From NCBI RefSeq assembly GCF_016132445.1, contig NZ_CP046056.1, forward strand, positions 2,542,501 through 2,606,500: 64,000 bases of DNA, written 5' to 3'. Positions 19,389 to 28,187 of the stretch are shown here, piece after piece. Position numbers and translations under genes: made by a program. The notes beneath the pieces are model-generated. The model was not told where the DNA came from and ran no database searches. It saw nothing but the letters and a program-made list of their open reading frames with translations. The DNA comes from Venatoribacter cucullus. Lineage in GTDB: Bacteria; Pseudomonadota; Gammaproteobacteria; Pseudomonadales; Oceanobacteraceae. Every line of letters starts with the position of its first letter. The first letter of the stretch is position 1.

Positions 19389-19410
19389 CCCCGGGATTCC
19401 GGGGTTTTTT
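19389..19410 (+). terminator. Rho-independent terminator after ilvE
   Basis: CCCCGG-GATT-CCGGGG stem-loop followed by six T, and preceded by six A so that the paired stem can extend. It lies about 30 bases after the ilvE stop. Confidence 0.9.
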
Positions 19411-19450
19411 ATTTCTGGTTACACTGCGCCGAAACAGAAAGGGAAACAAT

Positions 19451-20236
19451 ATGTGCGAACTCCTGGGCATGAGCGCCAACACCCCCACCGACCTGTGCTT
19501 CAGCTTTACCGGCTTAACCCAGCGCGGTGGCAATACCGGCCCGCATAAAGACGGCTGGGGCGTGGCCTTTTATGAAGGCAAAGGCGTGCGTTTGTTTCTG
19601 GACCCGCAACCCAGTGTCAGTTCGCCGGTGGCGGAACTGGTGCAGAATTATCCGATTAAAAGCAAAACAGCCATCTGCCATATCCGCCAGGCCAATGTCG
19701 GGGATATTTGCTTAGCGAATACCCACCCCTTTGTGCGTGAACTCTGGGGCCGTAACTGGGTGTTCGCCCACAACGGCCAGCTGCCGCATTTTACCCGCCA
19801 GCCCGGCCCCTATGAGCCGGTGGGCGACACCGACAGCGAAACCATTTTCTGCGATTTAATGAACCGCATTCATCATGTCTTGCCCCGCGATGCCATGCCG
19901 CACCAACTGGCCGCCACCCTGGCGGAGTTAGCGGAAGAATACGCCGCACAAGGGGTATTTAATTGTTTACTAAGTAACGGCGACTGGCTGTTTACCTATT
20001 GCAGCACCAAACTGGCCAGCATCACCCGCCGCGCACCGTTTGGTGCCGCACAATTAAAAGACGCGGATGTCACCGTCGATTTCAGCGCCGTCACCACTCC
20101 CAACGATGTGGTCAGCATTATTGCCACCGAGCCGTTAACCACCGATGAGCAATGGGATATTTACCAGCCCGGCGAATGGAAACTCTGGTCGCAGGGTGAA
20201 GTGATTGCCCATGGTGGTGATGGCAGCCGCGCTTAG
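19451..20236 (+). CDS. Class II glutamine amidotransferase (YafJ family)
   Basis: Ntn-type glutamine amidotransferase domain protein, 261 aa. The nucleophile cysteine is residue 2 (MCELLGMSANTP). HKDGWGVAFYEG, ICHIRQAN and FAHNGQL are the glutaminase-fold motifs. No synthase domain is attached, so the acceptor is unknown. It lies downstream of the ilvE terminator with its own GGGAAA ribosome site. The stop overlaps the convergent metallophosphoesterase stop by four bases. Confidence 0.9.
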   Translation: MCELLGMSANTPTDLCFSFTGLTQRGGNTGPHKDGWGVAFYEGKGVRLFLDPQPSVSSPVAELVQNYPIKSKTAICHIRQANVGDICLANTHPFVRELWGRNWVFAHNGQLPHFTRQPGPYEPVGDTDSETIFCDLMNRIHHVLPRDAMPHQLAATLAELAEEYAAQGVFNCLLSNGDWLFTYCSTKLASITRRAPFGAAQLKDADVTVDFSAVTTPNDVVSIIATEPLTTDEQWDIYQPGEWKLWSQGEVIAHGGDGSRA

Positions 20237-21126
20237 CGCGGCAACGTAAATTCATAGCGATGACGGGCAAGTGCTTCGCGCTTGCCTGTCTGATAGGTTT
20301 CGACCAACACATTGCCACCGGCGTCGATACTGAATACCCGGAACATCGGTACGTGGCGGTTTTCATCCGGAATTTTCGTGCGTTCAAGCGCCGGGATATG
20401 CAGATAATGCACATGACCGATTTGTTTTGAATGCTGAGTGCGGTTCATATCCATATGCAGATCACCGGAAATAACCGCTGCCAGGTTAGATTGTTCAATC
20501 ACCGCAGAAAAGTTCGCATTATGAATGCCTTTTTCAGCATTTTCCGGATACACGCCGGCCTGAGCGCCATGCACAATCAGCAGTACCGGCTTAGGTGCCA
20601 GGCGCTGAATTTCCTGCTGTATCCAGGCCACACCGTCATCATTAAAATCACGGCCGAAATCCGGCGAGGCGTACACCAGCGCCACGCTGTCGTATTCCTG
20701 TATGTAACGCGGGCTGTTGATCATCGCTTTGCCGTTATTCCAGCGATTGGCGTATTCCAGAAAGCGCTCCACCGTACTGCCGTGTTCTTCATTGCCCATA
20801 ATGGGGTAAAACGGCAGGCTTAACTGCTGCAGAACCGGGGTGACGTTGTCGTATTGCAGTAAAGTGCCTTTGTGCGCGATATCACCTACTCCCACCACAA
20901 AATCCAGCCGGCTTTTTTCTGCCATCGCATTAATATCCTGCACCGCCGCTGCAACACCGGGAAACTCAGCTTTGGGTTTTGGTTCGGCATCGCCCAGCAC
21001 GGCAAAGCGCAACACCGTGCCTTGCTGCTGAGCAGCTGAAGCGGTATTTATTTTCTGTGTTGCGGACGTTCCACAAGCGGACAACACCACCGCCAGTAAT
21101 ACCGGCAATACGTTCATTAATTTCAT
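20233..21126 (-). CDS. Metallophosphoesterase family lipoprotein
   Basis: Calcineurin-like phosphoesterase of 297 aa with a lipoprotein signal (lipobox LSAC, cysteine at residue 18). Metal-site blocks are recognisable but varied: VLGDAEPK, GVGDIAHKG, MGNEEHG where GNHE is usual, VHGAQ where GH is usual, and SGDLHMD. I chose the ATG at 21126, because AAAGGAGC lies about 8 nt upstream and the lipobox then sits at the right distance; the frame itself runs to 21171. It starts 22 bases after phoX ends and shares its direction, so it is probably the second gene of a phosphate-starvation operon. Substrate not predictable. Confidence 0.85.
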   Translation of the reverse strand: MKLMNVLPVLLAVVLSACGTSATQKINTASAAQQQGTVLRFAVLGDAEPKPKAEFPGVAAAVQDINAMAEKSRLDFVVGVGDIAHKGTLLQYDNVTPVLQQLSLPFYPIMGNEEHGSTVERFLEYANRWNNGKAMINSPRYIQEYDSVALVYASPDFGRDFNDDGVAWIQQEIQRLAPKPVLLIVHGAQAGVYPENAEKGIHNANFSAVIEQSNLAAVISGDLHMDMNRTQHSKQIGHVHYLHIPALERTKIPDENRHVPMFRVFSIDAGGNVLVETYQTGKREALARHRYEFTLPR

Positions 21127-21148
21127 TTTATAAGCTCCTTTAAAAAAA

Positions 21149-23137
21149 TTACGCACCGATTTTTTTGCCATTTATACGGCGTATGGCCACCGTGGCTGAA
21201 CGCGGACGCGAGCGGCCACCATCCGGCCAATGGCTGGTAAAATTCGTGGGGGTTGAGCCTTCGCCGGGGTGCTGGATATTCACAAACAGCGTGGTCTGAT
21301 CGGGCGTGCTGACCACGCCGGTGACTTCACAGCCATTGGGTCCGGATAAAAACCGGCGTAATTCACCAGTGCTTGGATCGGCCGCGTACATGCCGTTATG
21401 GCCGAATGCGGCACTGCCCAATAAGGCACTGGAATTACTGATATCGGTCTGAATCCACAGACGGCCGTCGGCGTCGAACCATAAACCATCGGGGCAGGCA
21501 ATTTCGCTGGCAGCGGACGTTGTGGTCTTGTGCTGCGGCTGTGCTGTGCCGGCAGGGCCGCCGAACCAGAATACATCCCACGCAAAATGTTGCGCCTGCG
21601 GTAAACCCTGCTCACGCCAGCGGATAATATGGCCGTATTGATTGCGCGCGCGCGGATTCACCGCATCGGTTTCATCAGAACGGCGTTTATCGTTATTGGT
21701 CAGAGTGAAATACACCTCGCCGCTGTGCGGATGCACCGCGCCCCACTCCGGCCGGTCCATTTTGGTGGCACCCATCACATCGGCCGCCAAACGGGTATTC
21801 AGCAACACATCCGCCTGATCGGCGAAGGTAACGCCCGCCTGCGCAGCACGCTGCTGGAATTCCGTATTATTAATATCCAGCGCCCGCCATTCGCCACGGC
21901 CGTCGTCATGAAATACCGCCACATACAGAGTACCGTTCTCGAGCAAATGCGGGCCGGCACTGGCCTGGAAATAGGCCTCGCGGCTGACAAATTTATAAAT
22001 GTACTCAAAGCGGGAATCATCGCCCGAGTACGCCACCAGTGGCTGACCTTCCACGGCTTTATGGAAAATAATGCCCTCATGCGCGAAACGCCCTAGCGCC
22101 GTGTGTTTGCGTGGTGTGGAATCCGGATTAAACGGATCAATCTCCACCATCCAGCCAAACTGATGCGGTTCGTTGCGGTAATCCTGCATGGCAGTATCTG
22201 CCGTTGCGGTGGCATCAAAACGGCGCACAATATCGGCTTGTGGCTGTGCCGTATGCCAGTGATATTTGCTGTTATCGGCACGAATACCGTAACGGTAGTG
22301 GCTGCGTGGAATATCGGTATCGCGATTAATAAAACAATCGGCCCAGTTTTCTTCGCAGGTTAAATAAGTGCCCCAGGGCGTTACGCCCATCGAGCAGTTA
22401 TTCAGCGTGCCACGGGCAGAAATACCTTCCGGACTGAACGCCGTCTGCATACAGATATGACCACGCAACGGCCCGGCAATGTCCATTTTCGTAGTACCGG
22501 TAATACGGCGATTAAACCGGCTGTTACGCACCAGTTGCCACTGGCCGGCATCATCCAGTTTGATGTGCGCCACACTGACGCCGTGGGCCGCCAGTTCTTT
22601 TTCCACCTGTGCCAGCGGCCGCGGTAAGCCCAATGCGCCTTGCGTATGCAACAGATCCGGATCGCAGTATTCGTGATTCATCACCAACAGCCCTTCCGCT
22701 GAGCTGTTTCCACCCGCCGGTAAATCAATCGGGAAAAAATGCATACCATCGTGATGCGAGCCAACCTGCAGTGCCTGCTCAGCCGCACTGTCCGATGCAT
22801 CGGTTTTGAAATCGGCAGCACCCGGCAATAACGGCGTTCCCCAGGGCAGTAGCGTTTGCGTGGTGTAACCCGCGGGAACCGTTACCTTATCCAGCGTGAG
22901 TGCCGGTATGGCCTCAAACCCCAGTAAAGATTTAGCCGCTGCGACTCTGGTTGCGGCACAGGCCGTCAATAAACCCGGCAGTGTCAGCGCCGCAGCCAGT
23001 GCACCGCCACCGCCCAATAAACGCCGGCGACTGATGCGGGTGGCCAGTAAGTCACTGAAATGCGGATTATCCGAGGCGTTGGATAACGGCTCGTCTGCTG
23101 CCAGATCAATAAGAGGCACCGCTGGTTGCTTGTGCAT
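21149..23137 (-). CDS. phoX: PhoX family alkaline phosphatase
   Basis: Tat-exported, probably calcium-dependent phosphomonoesterase of the PhoX (DUF839) family, 662 aa. The signal has SRRRLL at residues 36-41 and a following hydrophobic run that ends in LLTAC (cysteine 60), which also fits a lipobox. Family blocks include NHEYCDPD, NNCSMGVTPWGTYLTCEENW, EIDPFNP and CPDGLWFDADGRLWIQTD. The ATG (MHKQPAVP) was chosen over the upstream frame extension because it gives a normal Tat signal and has an AGGG ribosome site. A Pho box lies 52-69 bases upstream. It hydrolyses organic phosphate outside the cytoplasm. Confidence 0.93.
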   Translation of the reverse strand: MHKQPAVPLIDLAADEPLSNASDNPHFSDLLATRISRRRLLGGGGALAAALTLPGLLTACAATRVAAAKSLLGFEAIPALTLDKVTVPAGYTTQTLLPWGTPLLPGAADFKTDASDSAAEQALQVGSHHDGMHFFPIDLPAGGNSSAEGLLVMNHEYCDPDLLHTQGALGLPRPLAQVEKELAAHGVSVAHIKLDDAGQWQLVRNSRFNRRITGTTKMDIAGPLRGHICMQTAFSPEGISARGTLNNCSMGVTPWGTYLTCEENWADCFINRDTDIPRSHYRYGIRADNSKYHWHTAQPQADIVRRFDATATADTAMQDYRNEPHQFGWMVEIDPFNPDSTPRKHTALGRFAHEGIIFHKAVEGQPLVAYSGDDSRFEYIYKFVSREAYFQASAGPHLLENGTLYVAVFHDDGRGEWRALDINNTEFQQRAAQAGVTFADQADVLLNTRLAADVMGATKMDRPEWGAVHPHSGEVYFTLTNNDKRRSDETDAVNPRARNQYGHIIRWREQGLPQAQHFAWDVFWFGGPAGTAQPQHKTTTSAASEIACPDGLWFDADGRLWIQTDISNSSALLGSAAFGHNGMYAADPSTGELRRFLSGPNGCEVTGVVSTPDQTTLFVNIQHPGEGSTPTNFTSHWPDGGRSRPRSATVAIRRINGKKIGA

Positions 23138-23188
23138 AGAAACACCCTGAATTACCTGAATATCAGGGCGGTATCCTGAACTACGAAT

Positions 23189-23206
23189 ATGACAGGGCAA
23201 TTACAG
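23189..23206 (-). promoter_or_regulatory. Pho box (PhoB-binding site) upstream of phoX
   Basis: On the minus strand this reads CTGTAAT-TGCC-CTGTCAT: two 7-base half-sites with a 4-base spacer, matching the PhoB consensus at nearly every position. A -10-like CAGGAT follows 10 bases after the second half-site, which is the usual Pho-promoter geometry. Regulation by PhoB is inferred from this match. Confidence 0.8.
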
Positions 23207-23253
23207 GAATGCCGAAAGACGTGAATCAGGCTGAGCTGATATCACCCCGGGGG

Positions 23254-24513
23254 TTACAGCATGCAATTGGCATAAAAGGTGGTGGTCGCCGGCCAGTCAG
23301 AAAATACGCCGATGACGCCGACATCCTGAGCCAGCACATGCAGCAGCTCCAGCGTCACCGCATCACTGCGGGTAATTTCCCCAATGCTCTGGTAATACCA
23401 ACCTCCTCCCTTTTGCTCTGCGCCTGCAGGATATAGAGGACCAGAGCGTTCCAGTGACCAGCTGATGATCTGTAATCCGGCCTGCTTCGCCATAACCGCA
23501 AAATCCGATGGTGCGATGCGCCCATTCTGATTCTGCACCAGCATCCACTGCGCCGGAGCAATAATATTCAGACCCTTGGCTTTCCGTTGTTTTAATTCTT
23601 CAGGCCAGGTTTTCGGTTGCTGCGGATCAAAACCCGCCGCCGCGTAATCCTCCACCAGCCACACCGCCTGACGGCCAAATTCCGGTTCCCGGGTCAGCCA
23701 ATATTCAATATCCGGCCACTCAAAGGACTGCAGCCAAACATCCGATGGTGACACACCAGCGGTGCGCAATTCATCCACCAACTGTTGGGCATTTTGCTCA
23801 CGGCTATACGGCTGGGTGATCTGCGCCGAGGTGAACGGCATATTCACCTGCGGTGCTTTTAATTCCGGTGTCATTTTCCGGCCCAGCTGCTGAAACAGCG
23901 CCACACTTTCTTTATGCGACAGAACGGTGCCGCACTGGCTGTATAAATCGGTACGCCAGCCCGGTGTGCCCTGCAAAAATTCTTCTGCTGTTTTCGCTGC
24001 CGGGTTAAAGCCATCCATTTTGCCGCACAGGGTTTTGAATTCCGCCAGCGTAATGTCGCTGGTGCAGCATTGTGCCGATGCCGGCTGGTCACCCTCTGCC
24101 GGCACAAAAGGCTGACGGCATTTTTGTGCCAGTTCCGGTTTTAACAGAATATCGGTGGTCTGATGCAAATCGCATTGAGCATGGCGGCACACCAGTTCGC
24201 CATCGGCCGTGAACGTAACATCACATTCGAGAATACCAGCGCCCATAATGGCCGCCGCTTCATAGGATTCTTTGGTATGTTCCGGAAACTGCATCGGTGC
24301 ACCGCGATGACCAATGGAAAAATCGTGCGCCACAAAGGGGCCTTTTGTGCAGGCCTCTAAACGGGATTTTAATTCCCCATCCGGCAAGGTATTCAACAAA
24401 TAAAATGGCCGTGGCCCCAGCTGAGCCGTCTCGTTATCAACGGCTGGCACGGAGGCACAACCGGTCAGTAACAACACCAGAACGATGGCTGGTAATATGG
24501 GCAATGACGTCAT
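23254..24513 (-). CDS. Glycerophosphodiester phosphodiesterase family lipoprotein
   Basis: Hydrolyses glycerophosphodiesters to glycerol-3-phosphate and an alcohol; 419 aa. The signal ends in lipobox LLTGC (cysteine 19). The GDPD signature is clear: [36 protein letters not shown], and a late FSDWPATT. It is longer than E. coli GlpQ and carries an unusual cysteine-rich insertion after the active-site blocks (about residues 135-190, including QCCTSD). I chose the ATG at 24513, which has AAGGA about 8 nt upstream and a proper lipoprotein signal; the open frame extends 68 codons further upstream without such support. It is divergent from the alkaline phosphatase and upstream of phoX. Confidence 0.88.
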   Translation of the reverse strand: MTSLPILPAIVLVLLLTGCASVPAVDNETAQLGPRPFYLLNTLPDGELKSRLEACTKGPFVAHDFSIGHRGAPMQFPEHTKESYEAAAIMGAGILECDVTFTADGELVCRHAQCDLHQTTDILLKPELAQKCRQPFVPAEGDQPASAQCCTSDITLAEFKTLCGKMDGFNPAAKTAEEFLQGTPGWRTDLYSQCGTVLSHKESVALFQQLGRKMTPELKAPQVNMPFTSAQITQPYSREQNAQQLVDELRTAGVSPSDVWLQSFEWPDIEYWLTREPEFGRQAVWLVEDYAAAGFDPQQPKTWPEELKQRKAKGLNIIAPAQWMLVQNQNGRIAPSDFAVMAKQAGLQIISWSLERSGPLYPAGAEQKGGGWYYQSIGEITRSDAVTLELLHVLAQDVGVIGVFSDWPATTTFYANCML

Positions 24514-24555
24514 AAGCAATATCCTTAACCGGGATGCAGACAGTATAGTAACGCG

Positions 24556-24578
24556 AATATAACCACCGACTATGACAA
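24556..24578 (-). promoter_or_regulatory. Half Pho box with -10 element for the GDPD gene
   Basis: On the minus strand, TTGTCAT is followed after exactly 10 bases by TATATT, the spacing of the E. coli phoA promoter. The first 7-base half-site is not recognisable, so PhoB binding is uncertain, but the position upstream of a phosphodiesterase gene fits. Confidence 0.45.
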
Positions 24579-24604
24579 AGCGTCGTTCCAGCAGGTATCT
24601 GCCG

Positions 24605-26179
24605 ATGAAATTAATACTACTGATCACCAGCCTGTTACTGCTGGGCTGCAGCCCGGCCCATGAGCCAGCAGCGCCAGCGAAAGTAAAAAATATTATTCTG
24701 CTGATTGGTGATGGCATGGGACCGGCGCAATTCGGCTTGCTGGAAACCTATGCCCGCCGAGCGCCCAACAGTATTTATGGCGAACGACCCACAGCCGTCA
24801 GCCAGTTAATGCAGCAGGGTAAAACGCTGCTGTCCGATACCGGCCCGCACAATGCGCTGGTGGTGGATTCGGCCTGCTCCGCCACCCAACTGGCCATTGG
24901 CGAAGCCTCTGGCAGTGAAATGATTGGCCTGAACGCACGCGGCGACCGGGTAGAAACGGTATTGCAGCAGGCTAAGCGCCTCGGCAAAGCCACCGGATTG
25001 GTGTCGGACACCCGCATCACTCACGCTACCCCCGCCAGCTTTGCAGCGCATCAAACTCACCGGCGCTTTGAAAATGCAATCGCCACCGATTTATTACACA
25101 GCGGCGTGGATGTGATGCTGTCCGGTGGGCTGCGTTATTTTTTACCGGATAATCCCGCGTTAATCAGTCCGCAACAGCAGAAGAACATTGTGGCGGCTGG
25201 CTTGCCAGTGCAGTCCAAACGCACCGACTCGCGCAATTTATTAACCGTCGCCCAACAACAGGGTTATCAACTGGCGTTTAACCGCGAGCAACTACAGACG
25301 GTAGACACATTTCCGGTGTTGGGATTATTCGCCAGTTCCGCCCTGCCGGATGCCCTGCTGGAAAATTCACAGCCACAACGCACGCAACCCAGCCTGACAG
25401 AAATGACCGAAGCGGCGCTGAATTTACTCAGCCAGCATGAGCAGGGATTTTTTCTGATGGTGGAAGGCGGCCAGATTGACTGGGCTGGCCACAATAATGA
25501 TGCCGGCGGTTTATTGCATGAATTACTTCGCTTTGACGAAACCATTCAGGTGGTGGTGAACTGGGCTGAAAAGCGCAACGATACGCTGGTGATATTAACG
25601 GCCGACCATGAAACTGGCGGCTTCGGTTTCTCCTACAGCGCAGCGGATATTCCTGCACCCACAACCCTGCCTGGCGTAGCGTTTGCCGGGCAGGAATTTG
25701 CGCCCAACTTTAATTTTGGTGAACTCTCGTTGCTCGACCGTCTGTATAACCAGCAGCAGAGTTTTTACACGCTCTGGGCTGAAGCCAGCCGTAACGGTGA
25801 GCATGGTAAACCCACACCAGCGTCATTAATAAACGCGGTCAATAACAGCATGGATTTCCGCATTACCGAAGAACAGGCGCAGCGCATTCTGCGTCGCTCG
25901 CCCAACCGCTTTTATCGGGCGGGGCACAGCGATCTGAGCGCACAGGAATTTCCGCACATCCACGACTTTTCTGCTTTTTATGTGTATGGCGATGATGTGC
26001 ATCTGAACCTGCTGGCACGTGAGCTGGCCGCTCAACAGAACGTGGTGTGGAGTACCGGCACCCATACCGCCAGTCCGGTGCCGGTGATTGTGGCCGGGCC
26101 CGATTATGCGCTGGAACAATTCAGTGGCTTTATGACCCACGCCCAGGTGGGGGCGCTAATGAAACAACTGCTGCATTGA
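24605..26179 (+). CDS. PhoA-type alkaline phosphatase, lipoprotein
   Basis: Metal-dependent phosphomonoesterase of the alkaline phosphatase superfamily, 524 aa. The lipobox is LLLGCS (cysteine 15). Catalytic features in order: metal-binding IGDGMGPAQ near residue 33, nucleophile serine in [12 protein letters not shown] near residue 90, [21 protein letters not shown] and [10 protein letters not shown] near the C-terminus. The ATG at 24605 (MKLILLIT) is preferred because it gives a lipoprotein signal and has an AGG about 10 nt upstream; the frame is open to 24572. It is convergent with topB. Confidence 0.9.
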   Translation: MKLILLITSLLLLGCSPAHEPAAPAKVKNIILLIGDGMGPAQFGLLETYARRAPNSIYGERPTAVSQLMQQGKTLLSDTGPHNALVVDSACSATQLAIGEASGSEMIGLNARGDRVETVLQQAKRLGKATGLVSDTRITHATPASFAAHQTHRRFENAIATDLLHSGVDVMLSGGLRYFLPDNPALISPQQQKNIVAAGLPVQSKRTDSRNLLTVAQQQGYQLAFNREQLQTVDTFPVLGLFASSALPDALLENSQPQRTQPSLTEMTEAALNLLSQHEQGFFLMVEGGQIDWAGHNNDAGGLLHELLRFDETIQVVVNWAEKRNDTLVILTADHETGGFGFSYSAADIPAPTTLPGVAFAGQEFAPNFNFGELSLLDRLYNQQQSFYTLWAEASRNGEHGKPTPASLINAVNNSMDFRITEEQAQRILRRSPNRFYRAGHSDLSAQEFPHIHDFSAFYVYGDDVHLNLLARELAAQQNVVWSTGTHTASPVPVIVAGPDYALEQFSGFMTHAQVGALMKQLLH

Positions 26180-26189
26180 TGCCGCAGCA

Positions 26190-28124
26190 TTATCCTTTGG
26201 CTGGGCGAGCCGCCTTTTTGCGCGCACCGCTATAACGCTTTTTACCCGCCGCCTTTCCGGCCGGCAACGCCACCGCCCGAATTTGTGTGGTCAGCGCCTG
26301 TTGCACCAACTGCTGTAATTGCTGCTGCATGGGCTGCATAAAATCGTCGTAACGGCACTCGCGCTGGGCAATATCGTTCAGCTGACGCTCCCACTGTGCA
26401 GTCATATCCGGGCGGCTGGTTTGCTCCGGCAGTGCGGTAATAAGTGCCCGGCCCAACTCGGTAGAGCGGATACTTTTGCCCTCGCGCTGTAAAAACCGGC
26501 GTTTGAATAATAATTCGATAATGCCGGCGCGGGTGGCTTCGGTACCCAGCCCGTCCGTTTCTTTCAGAATGGCGCGCAGAGCACTGTCCTGCACATAGCG
26601 GCCAATATTGGTCATGGCGGCTAACAGGGTGGCATCGGTAAAAGGCGCTGGCGGCTGGGTATGTTTTTCCTGCACCTGCGGCTCGCCGCTCCACAATATT
26701 TGACCGGCGTTTAATTCCGGCAAATTGACAGCCCCGCCCGCTTCGTCCTGCTGTTTTTTACCCAATATAACTTTCCAGCCCGGCGCGGTGGTTTGCCGCT
26801 GGCTGGCGGTGAATAAGCCACCGCTAATGGTCAGGCTGATTTTGTAGTCGGCGTACTGCCAGGGTGGAAAAAACTGCGCCGCGTACTGGCGTGCAATTAA
26901 TTCATAGAGTTTCGCTTCATAGCCATTTAAGGCTGATTTTCCGGCCATTTTCTGCGTCGGAATAATGGCATGGTGAGCACCCACTTTGCTGTCATCAAAG
27001 GCGCGGCAACGGCCACTAACATTGGCCTGGGTTAATAACGGCTGCAACGCCGGGCAATGCGACGTTACCGCCTGCAGTACGGCGGCGGCATCGGCCTGAT
27101 GTTCTTTGGGTAAATAACGACAGTCGGAACGCGGGTAGGTAATCAATTGGTGTTTTTCGTACAACGACTGCGCCGTATCCAGCACTTGCTGGGCGCTCAT
27201 GCCCAATGCTTTGGCGGCATCAATCTGCAACGCCGACAAGCTGTACGGCAGCGGCGCCACCTGCTTGTGCGCTTTGCGCTCGGCACTCTCAACCTGGGCT
27301 GGCTGGTTGCGGATACGCGCCGCGACGTTGTGCGCCAGTTTCGGGTTCAGTACCCGGCCATCTTCGTCCTGATGGGCGGCACAGGCTTCGCTGGGTTGCC
27401 ATTGCGCGTAAAAACTCAGCGGCTGTTGCTCGCTCAAATGAATGGCGGCCTGCACTTCATAAAATGGCCGGCTGACGAAGCGGTTAATCTCCTCGTCGCG
27501 GCGTACGACCAAGCCCAGCACCGGCGTTTGTACCCGCCCCACCGACAACACCGCATTCATCCCGCTGGCGCGACCACGTAAGGTAAAGGCGCGGGTTAAA
27601 TTAATGCCGTACAACCAGTCGGCGCGTGAACGCGCCAGGGCCGATACCGATAAGGGAATAAACTCGCTGTTGGGGCGTAATTGCTGCAAGGCCCGGCGCA
27701 CCGCCTCGGGGTTCAGGTCGCTGATCAGCAAGCGCTGCATACTGTCGCGCTTGGCGGCGGGTACTTTCAGATAGCTGATCACTTCATCCACCAGCAACTG
27801 ACCTTCGCGGTCGGGGTCGCCGGCATGCACCAGCTGGCTGGCCTCTTTTACCAGCCCGCGCAATACGCTCAGTTGTTTGCGGGTTTGTGACTTGGGCTGC
27901 AGTTGCCACTGCGGCGGAATAATGGGCAGATGCTCAGCGCGCCATTGTTTAAACACCGGATCGTAGGCTTCAGGCTCTGCCTGCTCCAGCAAATGTCCGA
28001 TGCACCAGCTCACCACATCGCCATTGGCCGCGCGCACAAAGCCTTCACCTTTGCTGTGCGGCTTCGGCAACACCTCGGCAATGGCCCGGCCCAGGCTGGG
28101 TTTTTCGGCAATGATTAAACGCAT
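26190..28124 (-). CDS. topB: DNA topoisomerase III
   Basis: Type IA topoisomerase that relaxes negatively supercoiled DNA and unlinks precatenanes; 644 aa. The TOPRIM domain has IIAEKPSLGRAIAE at the N-terminus and HAGDPDREGQLLVDE with the metal-binding DxD near residue 104. The catalytic tyrosine is in LITYPRSDCRYLP near residue 330. The C-terminal tail is basic (GKKRYSGARKKAARPAKG) and probably binds DNA. The stop lies 10 bases from the convergent alkaline phosphatase stop. Confidence 0.95.
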   Translation of the reverse strand: MRLIIAEKPSLGRAIAEVLPKPHSKGEGFVRAANGDVVSWCIGHLLEQAEPEAYDPVFKQWRAEHLPIIPPQWQLQPKSQTRKQLSVLRGLVKEASQLVHAGDPDREGQLLVDEVISYLKVPAAKRDSMQRLLISDLNPEAVRRALQQLRPNSEFIPLSVSALARSRADWLYGINLTRAFTLRGRASGMNAVLSVGRVQTPVLGLVVRRDEEINRFVSRPFYEVQAAIHLSEQQPLSFYAQWQPSEACAAHQDEDGRVLNPKLAHNVAARIRNQPAQVESAERKAHKQVAPLPYSLSALQIDAAKALGMSAQQVLDTAQSLYEKHQLITYPRSDCRYLPKEHQADAAAVLQAVTSHCPALQPLLTQANVSGRCRAFDDSKVGAHHAIIPTQKMAGKSALNGYEAKLYELIARQYAAQFFPPWQYADYKISLTISGGLFTASQRQTTAPGWKVILGKKQQDEAGGAVNLPELNAGQILWSGEPQVQEKHTQPPAPFTDATLLAAMTNIGRYVQDSALRAILKETDGLGTEATRAGIIELLFKRRFLQREGKSIRSTELGRALITALPEQTSRPDMTAQWERQLNDIAQRECRYDDFMQPMQQQLQQLVQQALTTQIRAVALPAGKAAGKKRYSGARKKAARPAKG

Positions 28125-28187
28125 AGCAATCTGCAGACACTGTATTTACGTCCAGTATAGTGAACCATGCCGTTAATACAACGCTGC

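Noticed and set aside
24514-24604. Full Pho box controlling the PhoA-type gene on the plus strand
   Set aside because: No pair of CTGTNAT-like half-sites exists on that strand; only one half-site facing the GDPD gene is present.
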